The translations under genes and the position numbers were made by a program. The notes beneath the pieces are model-generated. The model ran no database searches and was not told where the DNA came from. It saw only the letters and a program-made list of their open reading frames with translations. Shown here piece after piece: positions 50,500 through 63,139 of a stretch of 64,000 nt of DNA (its first letter is position 1; each line of letters begins with the position of its first letter). Location: assembly GCA_004794655.1 (NCBI GenBank), contig SMMW01000622.1, positions 4,959,501 through 5,023,500 on the forward strand. The letters are read 5' to 3'. The stretch comes from Marisa cornuarietis. Lineage: Eukaryota; Mollusca; Gastropoda; Architaenioglossa; Ampullariidae.

Positions 50500-51524
50500 T
50501 ATACTAAGATTGGAAGAATGACTAAATAATATGTTGGGGCATCTTCACTTGCTGTGTGCAGTAAGCTGAGTACCTTCTTTTCTTTATGTCCTTGCATATC
50601 CCAGTGAAAAGTTGACACACTTCTACAAACAAAAGTATTAAAATGGTACGTGATTCTCACTAAAAATGCATTGATAGTTGTTCAGTGTCGTGTTTTATTG
50701 TCAAAGTTTGTACATGTGAGTTCATGCAAACATGAGGGTGTGCACATTAAGTGTATCCAATTTCATAATGCCAGTTTTCCTTAAGGTTTTAGTGTTTTGA
50801 CTGCAACCATTAACCTTTGTACAGTCAAATTGTACAAGTTTATTAGTGGAGACTGGAATTCTACCATCTTTCCTTTTCATTAGTCTGCATCAAATTACAT
50901 TTTTTACAGCATAAAAACAATATGAAAAACAATCCAATTCAGAAGGGCACAGTTTATAAAAAATATTTTTTTTTATTAAATGTTTTTAAAGTACTTCAAA
51001 AAAATGGTTTGTGTTAGATAATGTGCAGCATTTGTAAAATGTCTTCTGGAACATTTTGTTTTGCACAACCAGCTTACTGATGCAAGTTTTTGATAGTTTT
51101 TGATTTTGACAGTAGGCTGGTAACATGTACTATGAAAACATTTATAGTTCATTGCTGATTAACTAAAACAAGGGTCTTATTTCTTTCAAACTATCAAACT
51201 ACTGTAACAGACCAAAAAATAAAAAGGCCATCAGATCAAGAAAGGACACAACTGAAAGGATACTTTTACAGAATATTTTATTGACTTTTGCGTCTTCAGT
51301 GTAAAAGTTTTAAGCAAAGTACTATGTGGAAAATACTCTGAGCAAGGTAACTGAAACATAATGGATGGACATTTCTGAGAGTTTCAGATGAAAATGTATA
51401 AATCGAATATGTTAAAAAAAAATTCATCAGATAGCCTTGAAACTTGCATATCCAACAAAAATAAAACCACACCCACACTCATACATACTTTGTGGTTCAA
51501 GGATTTCTTCAATGCAGAAGCACC
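50500..51524. other. intergenic, AT-rich
   Basis: AT-rich sequence between the hAT relic and the MAN2B1 3' end. No supported feature. Confidence 0.4.
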
Positions 51525-51530
51525 TTTATT
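51525..51530 (-). terminator. candidate polyadenylation signal of the mannosidase gene
   Basis: TTTATT on the plus strand reads AATAAA on the minus strand, 223 nt downstream of the MAN2B1 stop codon. Position and orientation fit. Another TTTATT lies at about 51277-51282. Confidence 0.35.
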
Positions 51531-51752
51531 ACTTTTTTTCTCTTCACTATTACAACCACAAGAAGTAGCTTTTGATGTTGGTATTTCCTTTAGTAAATTA
51601 AGGATGTATTATGTCAGAACAAGCTTTTAAAATGTTTAAGAAATAATTCAGGGTGATCAGTATCTAATTATTGCTACTCACCTTCCTTTGCCTAGATACG
51701 TGAAAGGCTTCAGTATTTGTGTGTAACTGCAGCAAGAGGCATCTAATTATTG

Positions 51753-54700
51753 CTACTTCCTGGTGCTAGCCAGGTTTATCTGGAAGGTTCGAATTTCCAT
51801 TGGATTCAGTGTGATTGTCAAGGGATCAGTTTTCTTCTCAGGCTTGAAGAGCAGCATGTTATCTGGAACAGGATACAGATATACAATTATTAAAGTATTA
51901 GCAATAACTTTGATTCTGTGATGGACTTGTTTCCTTATATAAATCGTTCATTAAGTTTACATCAACTTATATTGGTTTAGTTTTTGATTTAGTTGCCTGG
52001 ACTCAATTCAAGTGATAAGGTCTGACCTTTCATGACTGGAGCAAACAGGTCAAGGTTGCTGGCACTCTTCCACTGCAGTCTGTTGAGGTCAGCAAGGGGT
52101 AGGTTAGCTCCAAGGGTCAGTTCGTTCACAGATTCAATGGTAAATGACGTAAACAGATTCTGGAAAGCAAATTATATTTGATGTACCCAATTAGTAGACC
52201 AAAGCACTTTGTATGCTTAATCACAGCTGGTGTTTTTGTGCAGTCTTGGGAGTTTGACAAATGTGAAGGCTATTGAAATGAAAATGATACTCACTTATTA
52301 CTTTAACATGAAATTATAAAATGCTATAATTAGCTATTAATACTCCTACTATTATGCCTTATGGGAGCCTTCAAGCAGCAAGGAGTTAAAATCATGCCAT
52401 AAAGAAGAATCTCACAGTGAAGAGGCTAACTTTTCTCATCTTTTGAATCTTTATGGTCAGCATTACTTAAATATAAAGTTTTGGACTACCGTGCAAAAAT
52501 TCATGGTCTGTAGAAGTGATTTAAATGCTAGAAACACCAACCTGATAATGAAAATATAAACAAGGCTACCAATAACTAGGCAATGAAATAACAGGCATCT
52601 TGAGCAATCACTTTTGGCTCAATGAAACTTTTTTGTGTGAATATTCATTTCTAAAAAGATCTTGTAAAAGGGATAATTTATCAAGGCACACCTGCAAAGA
52701 TACAGTTACTGGCTTAGAGAGAATAGCATCTTCATCATTCTCATAAAAGTGCTCTAAGCGCAGCAAAAATGGCTGTCCACTGCTTGGAACTGGCCCATGA
52801 GCTGGAAACTGCTCCAGTGTGAGGATATGCACATTTGGTGGAAGGCTTGAGCGAACACCTGACCACTGAAAATGCAGAAAATTCACGAAATGAAACATCA
52901 GAATCTAGAAGAAGCCTAACACCTGAAAATGCATATGAAGATATACATTTTAGAACGTTGAGAAAAATGTGCATTTTAGCATGTTGAGAAGAAAAATGCA
53001 GAAAGTCAACAAGCCCAGCTGTTATTGGTATGGGACTCTATTGGTTTATGCAATGCTAGACATTGCTTTGATAGCAAAACGTAGAACATTTCAATGGCAG
53101 AAATTCATTTTGCTACTGCAGCTGGCCAGTCCAGTCCATTTCAAAGTATGCATGAAATAAACCCCTGAATAAATCTGAATGCATCAGTGTTAATCCTAAA
53201 GATTCATGGCAGTATCAAATATCTCAAGAAGAAGAATGCTGCAAACTTTAATTTTTTTTATAATATTTATAAACTACCACCTATCAAAATCATTCATCCT
53301 ACAGCCACTACCCGAAAAAATTCACAAAATTTGTTACCACAGTCCGAAAGTTTGCTTTCCAGTCACTCTGTTTTGTATCAGCAGCGGTGAAGCTCACTTC
53401 TGGTGCCATATACAGTCGTTGTCCAAGATCACGATGGACAGATGCTGCTGATGAAGTTGGGTCCAGCAAGACATAATGTGACCCTGCCCAATGTTACATT
53501 ATTTTCGATTAATCCTGAACTTTTTAGGCCCAGTTATGCACATAAAAGGTACTCAGATGGTAGAGTTCTCATTCTCCAATTTCCATTTCTTTTCTAGAAA
53601 CTTTCAAGTCGCGAATGGAGATGCTCAACAAAATGTTGGTAGTTATTTGTTTTATACTAACTGCTTATGTAGATGAACAAGTAAAATACATTTTTCAAGG
53701 AAGATTTAACAAAATAAACACTAGTTTCAGCCATGATGCCTTTTGGAAATAACATTCATGGTTATGATCATACAGATTTTACTTTAAGAGGTGACCGAGC
53801 ATCAGCCTGGGAATGGCTTGTCTTCATTGTGTTATACTTTAAAGGTCAACATAAGCACTCAGTGAAAATCGCTGGAAATAGAGCATAAAGTATAACAAAA
53901 ACATATTCCAGATGTATTTTATGACAAAGAGACAGAAATGTTAATGTTTTTCTCTTAATAACACCTGGATTTGTCTAGAAAACAGGAAGTGACAAGGGTG
54001 GTATATCCAAAAATAGTGTCATCTGTATGAGCTGAATTTGAAGAGGAAAGATGTAATCCTCAGTAAAATAAACAGACTAGGACACAATGTGCTGCTGAGA
54101 ATGTTCTCTTCAACACTCAGATGGAGTTAATGTAGTTTGTACTCAATGTTATTTCCTAACAATACTGCTACAAATGCTATACAGGTCTCTGTTCATACGT
54201 GCTGTGCGACTAACAATATTGCTACAAATGCTATACAGGTCTCTGCTTTGTTCATACATGCTTTGTCCCCACACTGTATTCAAGAAATTGCTCAAAACAT
54301 TTCAAAATCGATTGTTATCCACTTATACAGTACAGGCAAAGCTTGGACTTTTAGTGAAATGGCCAGATCATCTTCAAACAGCCATGCCAACTATAGAAAA
54401 TAAAAATGCAATGCTGGAAATTAACTATCAAACAAAAGATTTACAGATTATCTTAGACAAGTGCACATTTGAAATGTGTTTATGATTAACAATAATACAC
54501 ACAGAAAAATTAACTCAAATGTGCCTGCTAAGTAATGGAGAATCAATAATACAACGTAGACTGCAATGACCGTGATTGCTGGCCATTAAATTTTGATCTG
54601 GAGAAGGTTTACTTATGGGAAGAGGATGGCCGAGTGGTTAGAGCGCTGGCTTCCGAACCGAGAGCGCACTGGTTTAATTCCCGATAAGCGAAGCAAACTT

Positions 54701-57700
54701 CCCCCAGTCGACCCAGCTGACGGGAATGGGTACCTGACTCCTTAGAGGGTTGGGGAAGGTAAGGCAGCGAGGGAGAGGAGATTGGCACCACCCTCATGTA
54801 AAAAGCTGTCCCCGAGAAAAGTGGGGTCTCAAACACCTCACTCCCCTACGACCTGAAAAGGTTATGGGATGACCTTTACCTTTACTTTTCAACCTCTACT
54901 TATCAACAGTCAAGCGACGTAAGCTGGTCTTTGGCCATGTGACCCGGCATGACACCTTGTCGAAGACTATCCTTCAAGGCACCTTTGAGGGTGGCCGACG
55001 CCGTGGTGGCCAGAGAAAGAATTGTCTTATGAATGTCAAAGACTGGACTGGTCGTCCTGTACAGGATCTGCTATCGCCCACAAGAGGCAAAAGTGGCGGG
55101 CCCTGTCAGCTGCCGCGTCTATCATGTGCTCCCCACAACACCAGGTGCCAGGCAAGGGACTACTGACTGGCTGACTGAACATAAAACAGAGCTCTCCAGC
55201 ACAGGAGAGTAATTTTCTTCTGCTTTCCTAATGCCAGGTGACAATACCAATGTTTGAAGGCTGATATCTTAAAAATTAAGCATAATTATGCACTTATATT
55301 TTTGGGATTATTATTTTAAAATGAACTTAACCTGATCATAAAAAATGTTGCACTTGTGTTGTCCTTTAATAGGTGACAGAGTGGCTTGTGTTCAGCAAAA
55401 GAACTCACCTCGCACCACAAGCCCCTTGCCATCAGCCCCAGTTTCATTCAGTGGTTCAGCAACACCCAGACCATCATCATAGAGCAGACGTCGGTGAACC
55501 TGACAATTGACATGAGGCACCGTCACAGAATGGGAAAAAAATCTTCCTTGATATATCTTTCAACGGATCTGCATCCAGGGAAAAAAGTTTTCCTCCTTAA
55601 AATTTAGCTTTCAAATGAAAAGTGTAGGAATCCCTATTACCATTAGCTCCACTGCACCATTTTGGAGACTGGATCCTCCCTGGGATCTGTCTGTCATCAC
55701 TGTAAACTGTAGCTGCTTGCTCTCATCCTGCAAAATGTGAAGTTGCCAAAGCTTTGAAATCACAAACGCTACCAAGTTCTTCATACCCATCACATTCAAG
55801 TCAGCATGGAGTTGCTACTAATGGCTTCATTTCTTAAAAGCTTAATGATAAATGAAGGCATTTACTAGATACCTGATATTTTTCACTTCAAAAGAAAAGC
55901 CTTTAAACTTTATAATCATCCTGATGTATGAAATGTACCTTAAAGTTTCTTAATCATTAGATTCTGGAGCTGGGTGGTTAAGCATCTGAACCTTTTTTAT
56001 GTGTCATCTTTAATAACATTCTGCTGTTGACAGAAGTTTCGCCTGATGCGCCTGGCGTATTTCTACTGATGTTAGAGGGAAGGAACCAACATTACATCAG
56101 ATTTAGTTGTGCAAATGACTATAAGCATGTGAACTATGGAACCAGTCTTTATAGCTTTTCTACTTACCTTGATATATATCCTACTATTGACAGGATAGTA
56201 GTTCCCAGCAACTGGCTCAGTCTGGTTAAGATTCCAAGTATCTCTGTGATTTAATCTGCACAATACATTGCCGGTGACAAAAATCTATGAAACCAGTTTA
56301 TCAGTCTTCTATTAATTATCACAACAATGCAGCAAATAAATTATCTATAAGTACTGGAAATAATAATACTATTAAAAAAAAACCAACAACTCACTGTCGC
56401 TTTAAAATTTCACGTCCATTAGCATCTGTGTAGAAGAATCCCTGGTTGTTGAGGTTTGTTGTGAACCGACTGATCACCTCCTTACCCCACACGTCACTGA
56501 AAAAAAAGCCCATGCTTTATTTGAAAACGAATAATGCCAATGCTATATTTAAAAATAGCTAAACATTTTCCCCAGCAAGAAACAACAGCAACACATTATA
56601 CGAGGGATGTTCCACTTCCACCCGGACTAGGCAATAAATTATCTCGTTTCTTGAAAGAAAATAAAAATTTTCATCTTCAAGTTTTACTAAACAAGACTGT
56701 TTGATATATGATTATATGATACGAAGGATGTTCCACTTCCACCTGCCCTTCAGTATTTCTTGGGCTTTCGGTGAGTGCAGACCATGTGGACTCAATAAAG
56801 CAATTCATCAGAGTGTTTCCACATTTTTTTGTAATTTTTCCTCTCCTAGTTTGGCCAGAAGGAGAGGAGAAGCAAGTTGATGCACACTCTGCCAAGTGAT
56901 CCACCAGCCCCGTCAGTGCGCGACTTTCAAGTGATCACATTGCATCACTTTTGGTGTGGCTTTCAGGCTGCTGACACTTTAAAGGAGCAGAAAGAAACTT
57001 ATGGCAATGATGCTCCATCTAAAACGACTGTCACAGACTGGTTTTGGCAATTTGGCTGTGGTCATTTTAGTGAGATGACGAACATCATGAACCAAGGCCT
57101 GGGATGTCAAAAGAACCAGACAATGCTGACAAACATCGTAAATTCCTGGAAAGTGATGGCTGTGTGATCATCAGGGAGATGAAGCTGGGAAATCCTTCTG
57201 CAAGTCTTCACAGGATCATGCATCATGATTTGGGCTTCAACAAGAAGTCAGCTTGCTGGGTGCCAAGGCTGCTTACGGACTAGCAAAAGAAAAGTCATGT
57301 GGACTGGTGCATTCAATCATGGGTGTTCTCCTGGCTTCAAGCGCATCACCACAGTTGATGAATGTTTCTTTTACAATCTGGATCCTGAAACTAAGGCCCA
57401 GTTGATGATTTGGTCATTGCTGGAGTTAGGAAACAGTTGAAAATGATGCCAAAATCGGCATTTTTGGAGTGTTTTCAAAAATGGATCCATTGGACGGAAA
57501 AATGTGTTGCAATTGGTGGCGACCATGTTGAAAAACTTTAAAAAGGGTTGAAAAATAAGAGAAAAATGATTAAAACATTCTCCGGGTTTGTTTTATTGCC
57601 GGGTGGAAGTGGAACATCCCTACCAAGTTCAAGCTGTACAAATCCCTGGTAGTGCCGATCCTGCTCTACGGATGCAGCACATGGACTCTGTTCACCAAAA

Positions 57701-60700
57701 TAGAAAGGAGAATCTAGTATGTATGGTATAGATATGGAGTACATCATCCTGACTCTAGATTACTACATATATTTTGAATTGTATTCCATAAGCGGAAGGC
57801 TGACCATGCGAGGTCTCTACTGGCTGCCAGGTCGGGCTTGATTGCCATGCTTTGCTATTTTGTTGTTCGTGACCTTGCCCCAGTCTGTCTGAGCTTGTGT
57901 TGCCCTATCAGCCTCACAGGTCAGTTTGCTCGGCCCACACTGGTTTTCTCTCTATTCCAATGACCAGACTGGAGACATTCAGCTATCGTTCTTTCTCCTT
58001 CTCCAACCCCAGTATTTGGCTTGCCTCTGTCTCTCCACACAGCCGAGTAAGTACATGCCTTCCAATCTGGACTTAACACATCTCTTTCAGAAACACCTAC
58101 TATAACTCATCTATCCTGTTGTCCTTTCTCCCCCCCTACATCCCTATCTCTGCGTTCCTTCATGTTCTTGTATTGCTAACCGGTGCATGTTTGTGTATGT
58201 ATGTTGTGCTTGTTCGTACTAAATTGTGATGTCTACATCCTGGTCTCTTGTGTGAAGCACACTGAGCTCGCCTCCATGTGGGGAAATGCACTATACAAAT
58301 CCTAGTATTATTAACAAGAGTGAAAATAAAACTTTGTGACTTACGCAATTGGTATGGGACCAACAGTCCACTGGAACTCAGCAAAACGCTGATCATTATA
58401 CACACGCACGACTTGTGAGACCCATGGATTAAACTGCTGGTACACTTCCTGTACTAGCTCACCCTGTTGGAAACATAACAAATGAATAATAAACAGCAGT
58501 ACATCCTCTTGAACGATAATTATTGATTATTAAAAATTTATCATTTTACAAACTGGCTCTTAAAATTATTAAAGTGGATCTGTTATTATGATTTCCAAGG
58601 TATCAAGAAAAGCATGTTTTGACCACTACATTAATACATAATTATTTTGTTCCCATCACATTGTTTTTCCCTTTACATGGCTTTCAAACATAGAATACAA
58701 TCATCATCAAGATCATGAACATGCTCAAAAATCATTTGAACTGATGGTTTAGGTAGCAGTTTTATCTTGCAGTTTTACATTAATGTTTCTATTCATGTTA
58801 GTACACGCATATGGCCAGCTTTCAACTTAATGTTTTTGGCATTTTGTCCACAGCTGTTTGAGCATTGTGTTAATCATCAGAGCTAAATAATTCTAGCTTT
58901 ATCTCTCTGTTATGTGATCCGAGATCAATTCCATAAGCAAGGAAATACACTCTAATGATGCTGATGATGATTTTTTATTATTTAGCACTGACCTTGACAA
59001 AGTAGGCAGTTGATGTCAGCTGTGCTGAGGTCAGATTTACAGGTGTGGAGGAGTTGGGTCTGAACACATATGCACCCGAGGCCTGATCATCAGGCTTGAT
59101 GTTACGACCTGGACGGCCAAGGTAGTACATGAAGGTCTGTGATGCCGGTATGGTCAGCTGTTTCTCTACATTAGTGATGCTCTTCAGAAGCCCAGAATTT
59201 CCATCAAATGTAAGAGAGATATACTGCAAATGCAAAGAGAATAACCATTGTGTGCCTTATAAGGCATCCAGAGTTAAAAGATGCAGAGATCAAAGAAGAC
59301 TGTATACCTCTGCTGTCTGGATATTCTGTGACCAACAAAGATAAACCAAGGCACAAGAAAAAAACATGGGCTATTTAGACTAGGAAACTTCTTTAAAAGT
59401 TAGGAGTGCAACGCCTGAGGACAAATGAGAATGAAACGTCCATGTTTACCTTCCCTTCCAGGACTATGTCAGAGCCAAATGAATGCTGCTTAACGGGTGC
59501 TTCTGCAGAGGGTTTGTCTGCAATAAAATCAATAAAAATATATACATCAATGCCACAGAACATCAAATATGCTCAAAAACCTAAGCCTCTTGACCAAATC
59601 TTTCCTGTACATTTAAATCCAGAGCAACAAATTCAACAGATAACTTCTGAGAGTCAAACATCTGAAGACAGTCACATTACTTTTCATTACTGTTCATTAC
59701 TTTTAGAACTTATAGTAAACTGGGGCTTTAACTGCATCTAAAAGTAATAAATGATTCAACATTCCAATGTTTCAAACTGGAAGATATGATAAACAAACCT
59801 AGAGGGGTGAAATTTATTCATTTTGCAACATTTCCCCCCTTATGTTAAACCTATTTATGAAGCATTTAGATGTGACATTAAAAAAATCAAATGTCAATGT
59901 ATCCAATCTATACCTTTGGATGCCATGGAGACGAAGTAGACATTAAAGCCTAAAGGAGGAAGAGAGACAGAAAACACCAGCTCATTACTGGCCACAGCTC
60001 CCTTGCGTTCTGGGATACGCATAGTGTCATCAGAGATGGGGAAAACCTGCATGTGACAAACGAGGTGAAACCAAATGCATTGTTACATTCTTGATCTGTT
60101 CATGCTCAGAAATTCTTCTAAAAATCCTAAAAAAGATGAAACAAAAACCTTAATAAGCAACTGAAAAATTAGCATCCAAGATATGGACATCCACCAACAG
60201 CACTATTTTCTTGAAAAACAGTAAATCAATACCTTAAGAAATTCTTGGGTTGTTATGAATGTATAACAAATGTGCACACATCTGTATTTGCACACATATA
60301 AATTTCACAAAAGGGAATAAGCATTCTTAAGAGTTAGAAACAAGAAGTGCAAGATCTTTGAGTGCTTTTGGCAAAGAAGTCTAACACGTCCCACAAGAAC
60401 CCTTATTCGGTTGGACATTCTTACCTCAGCAGGTACAGTGCTACCATCAGGCCCAGTCACATCATATGATGTGCCGCTAACAGGGAGGCGGACAAACCAC
60501 TGAACACTTCTGGCCACAGGATTGTACACTGTTACCTGGAACTGTTAGGCATGCACAGTTACAACAGTGCTGCTGTTACCTCATAAGACGAATTTTATCA
60601 ATATATGAAATATAGCTTTACATTAAATGCAGCTGTAGAAAACTCATGCTAACCTGAACTCTTTCTTGTGAAACATCAAATTACTTAGACACATTCTGAG

Positions 60701-63072
60701 ATGCTGTTATCACCTGATTGACTAACCTGTTTGCTTGTTTCTGTTGCAGCACAAACACTGATGTTCAGCAAGGGACAAAAGCTGCGCTCTGGGGGTACTG
60801 CAGAGCCCAGAGGAAGTATCTTTTTGAAAGCATCACTAACAACTTTCTGCAATGAAGACATCAAATTGAAAAGAGGCCCAACATCAGACATTGTTTAGAA
60901 ACAGTTTGGAACCATTTTTAAAACCAAATTCATCTCTTTCTCTATTTCGCTTTTCACAATCATATTTTTGTTTCTGAATACAACTCAGATATCAATTACT
61001 TTTCATTCATATCATAATCCTCTTTTCCTCGAGATGCTTTGGTTATCTGTGGTTGTGTCAAGAGGTGTCTAATGAAACTTCACAAAATGCTTTTACAACA
61101 AAACTCATGTTACATACCTGCCCTTCACTTACACCCTCTGCCAGCCTTTCTGCATAGTCATATGTGACTGCCTGTTTTGCAGTGCCCCTGCATGCACACA
61201 AGCACATGTAAATAAAAGGAAAAAAAACTATAGCCACACTGCTCAGTTTTAAATATACAAAAATGTTAACAAAATATTTAATCCTTAAAAATGTAAAAAA
61301 AAAAAAAAGGGGCAATAAATACAGCCATAAAACCTGAAATATAACCTTAATAGATGAGAGGAAATTTAAACTTTTTTTCCTGTCTCTCCATTCCTCTTTT
61401 TCTCTACCCTGGCAACTATCAGCAAGATATGTTTTTCAGGTACACTATTACAATTTGTAAAATCTGTCCCACCAGTTCCTCAAAGAATAATGAAGAAATA
61501 AATTTTCTGTTTTTCTCCCTCCTTTTCACTGTCCTCCTTTTGGGTCACATAAAAAAAAATGATTTTAAAAGTTGCTAGTCAACTACTGACTGAAAATCAC
61601 ACACATACACACACAAATCACTCCTCTACCAAATGTGTAACAGAAAGAAAATGCTATTTTCAAGTGTTACTGATAGTAGCAAGCATAACAAAGTTGACAA
61701 AATCAAATTTTTCCTTAATGATCGGGCCTCTACATACCAAGTAGCAAAAAATGTTAGGTTTACATTAATAAGATCTGTCTGCTGGTGCCTTACTTACGAG
61801 ACAGCATCATGATGCTGAGCCACACCCATTGATTTTTCTGCAAACAGAAAACAATATTAACATAAAAATATTTAGCAACAATTTTTCACAAAAAAATTAC
61901 AAAGCTTGCAAATAAAAGGATACAGAATAAGAATGAAATGCACAAATCATATGATGCTTTATGGAAACTGATTCCTCTTGTACTAACATGTCTTCAACAG
62001 GCCAAGAAAGATGCTAAGGGGATGCAACCTGGTTCAGGGATTATGTTTTTTGTTGGATTCCTCATTTTAACCACAAAGTCTTGAAAATGTTTGGTTTTAG
62101 ATTTCGAAAGTCAAGTATACTAATTGCTTGTGTGGGTTCACTGCTGTGCTATGTTGATTAACAAGTCTTTGAGAATTACTCAATAACTGGAGAAAAATAT
62201 TCATATAAGTATCCTATAAATTTAGTACTTACATGTTATAAGCAGATTTATCAACTTTCATTTGATTCAGAATTTTTTTTAAAAGTTGTTCCATGTTACC
62301 CACTTTTGACTAGAATTGCTTTGCACTTTTATTGACCGAGTCACTATGCTTGTTTAATGTAATTTACTACAAAAATAATTAAAAAAATTGGTTATCACAA
62401 AATTACTTCACTTTTTTCAGGTTTTTCTAAATTAGCAAGAATATTGTTTGTGGCATATGAAATAATGTATAGTTTGTCAAGTTTATGTAAAACTGGTACA
62501 AATTAATGAAATTCTTCTGTTGCCAACTAATGTTGAGAAAGGGGGAAAACCTGGTCACATTAATAAGGTAAAGAGTCTGAAAGTATATCAATGTTTTTTT
62601 CCTAATGGCCACTGACCACAGTGCAATATACAGGCAGAAATATTTCTTTTTTCAAGTTACATTTTGATCTTTCAAAAATAATTCCTTATGGTGTAAATGT
62701 CTTATGATGGCAGACATTAAATTTGTTTTGCTGCCATTAAAGTAATACTTGTTTAATGAAATCTCCCAGGAATTAAACTAAAATTAACTCCACAAAAAGA
62801 CAGTTGAAAAGCAAATGATGTGAACTATTTTTTTAATACAAAACTAAGAGACAGCTAACGATACAATACTGAAGAAGTATACCACAGATAAGACAACACT
62901 GTAAATGCTTAGAGAAGTTACAAAAAAAAAAAAAATCAACTTTATTACTATTAAGTTGGCAATCTTACTGAGGAAGTAGTAGATATGAAGAGAGCTTACC
63001 AAGGATAAGTAGATTATAAGTACTGTTATCTGTGTCCTCCAAAAGTGCCAGCGCATCCATCTGCTTGACAAC
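51753..63072 (-). CDS. MAN2B1: lysosomal alpha-mannosidase, C-terminal 631 aa (partial, 17 exons)
   Basis: Exons in transcript order (minus strand): 63072-63000, 61837-61798, 61187-61118, 60846-60727, 60535-60425, 60046-59914, 59517-59450, 59223-58993, 58463-58345, 56496-56395, 56255-56168, 55727-55641, 55499-55409, 53483-53338, 52865-52692, 52159-52027, 51862-51753 (stop TAG). The 1896 nt are in frame throughout with GT-AG introns. The product matches GH38 lysosomal alpha-mannosidase: [118 protein letters not shown] and LNPMEIRTF. The enzyme removes alpha-linked mannose from N-glycans in lysosomes. Several N-X-S/T sites fit a glycosylated lysosomal protein. The signal peptide and most of the catalytic barrel lie beyond the window's right edge. 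The end of exon 53483-53338 (GTG|GTAACA) is the least certain boundary. Confidence 0.93.
54157..54265 (+). repeat. two-copy tandem duplication, 54-bp period
   Basis: TAACAATA(C/T)TGCTACAAAT and the following GCTATACAGGTCTCTG occur at 54157 and again at 54211, each followed by TTCATAC(G/A)TGCT. It lies in a mannosidase intron. Confidence 0.8.
54612..54890 (+). mobile_element. tRNA-derived SINE with CORE-like domain (best-preserved copy)
   Basis: The head resembles tRNA-Ser/Leu: an A box in TGGCCGAGTGGTTAG, a B box in GGTTTAATTCC and an extended variable region. The body follows with GACCCAGCTGACGGGAATGG, GTACCTGACTCCTTAGAGGG, AAGGTAAGGCAGCGAGGGAG and a tail AAAAGGTTATGGGATGACC, then (CTTTAC)n. 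The central block is shared with the reversed copies at 33355, 46905 and, more weakly, 28990, so this is a local SINE family. It runs straight into an RTE-like LINE piece at about 54890. Confidence 0.85.
54890..55170 (+). mobile_element. RTE-like LINE relic, 3' end of ORF
   Basis: The plus-strand frame reads [20 protein letters not shown], then [31 protein letters not shown] and a frame shift followed by ARDY. This is the C-terminal KRRG..K..W....KEWTG region of the family described at 41640-42765. It directly follows the SINE. Confidence 0.8.
56601..57620 (+). mobile_element. mariner-like element, defective
   Basis: The terminal inverted repeats share AGGGATGTTCCACTTCCACC followed by CGG: left at 56604-56626, right (reversed) at about 57602-57620. 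TA flanks both ends (56599-56600, 57621-57622). Transposase remnants on the plus strand, broken by frameshifts and stops, are [20 protein letters not shown] and TVTDWFWQF (first HTH region), [20 protein letters not shown] (second HTH), and [18 protein letters not shown] around a catalytic D. A second left-end-like sequence (GGATGTTCCACTTCCACCTG) sits at 56727-56746. The element lies in the mannosidase intron between exons 56496 and 58345. Confidence 0.85.
57625..57720 (+). mobile_element. RTE-like LINE scrap
   Basis: The frame encodes [20 protein letters not shown], then [11 protein letters not shown] and a stop, matching the block [20 protein letters not shown] at 42030-42160. It begins within a few bases of the mariner right end. 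Confidence 0.75.
57775..58315 (+). mobile_element. CR1/L2-like LINE 3' end, third subfamily
   Basis: Broken frames give [20 protein letters not shown] (corresponding to the LHWLPV region), then [19 protein letters not shown] and HAFQSGL. This is the ...RSYGHRSFS..AP..WN.LP......F...LKTHLF series. A 3' UTR follows, ending CCATGTGGGGAAATGCACTA and AAATCCTAGTATTATTA, the L2-type hairpin and tail. Confidence 0.75.
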
Positions 63073-63139
63073 CTGTTACAAAATCAAAGTGCCACACTGC
63101 TTGTTACAAAGAAAAATATGTAACGCAATGAGTTTTTCT

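Noticed and set aside
54612..54700. Functional tRNA gene
   Set aside because: The tRNA-like head has no matching 3' acceptor strand and continues into a SINE body found at three other sites.
59301..59335. Possible extra mannosidase micro-exon (CAG|ACAGCAGAG|GTATAC on the minus strand)
   Set aside because: The exons on either side already join in phase and match the protein family without added residues.
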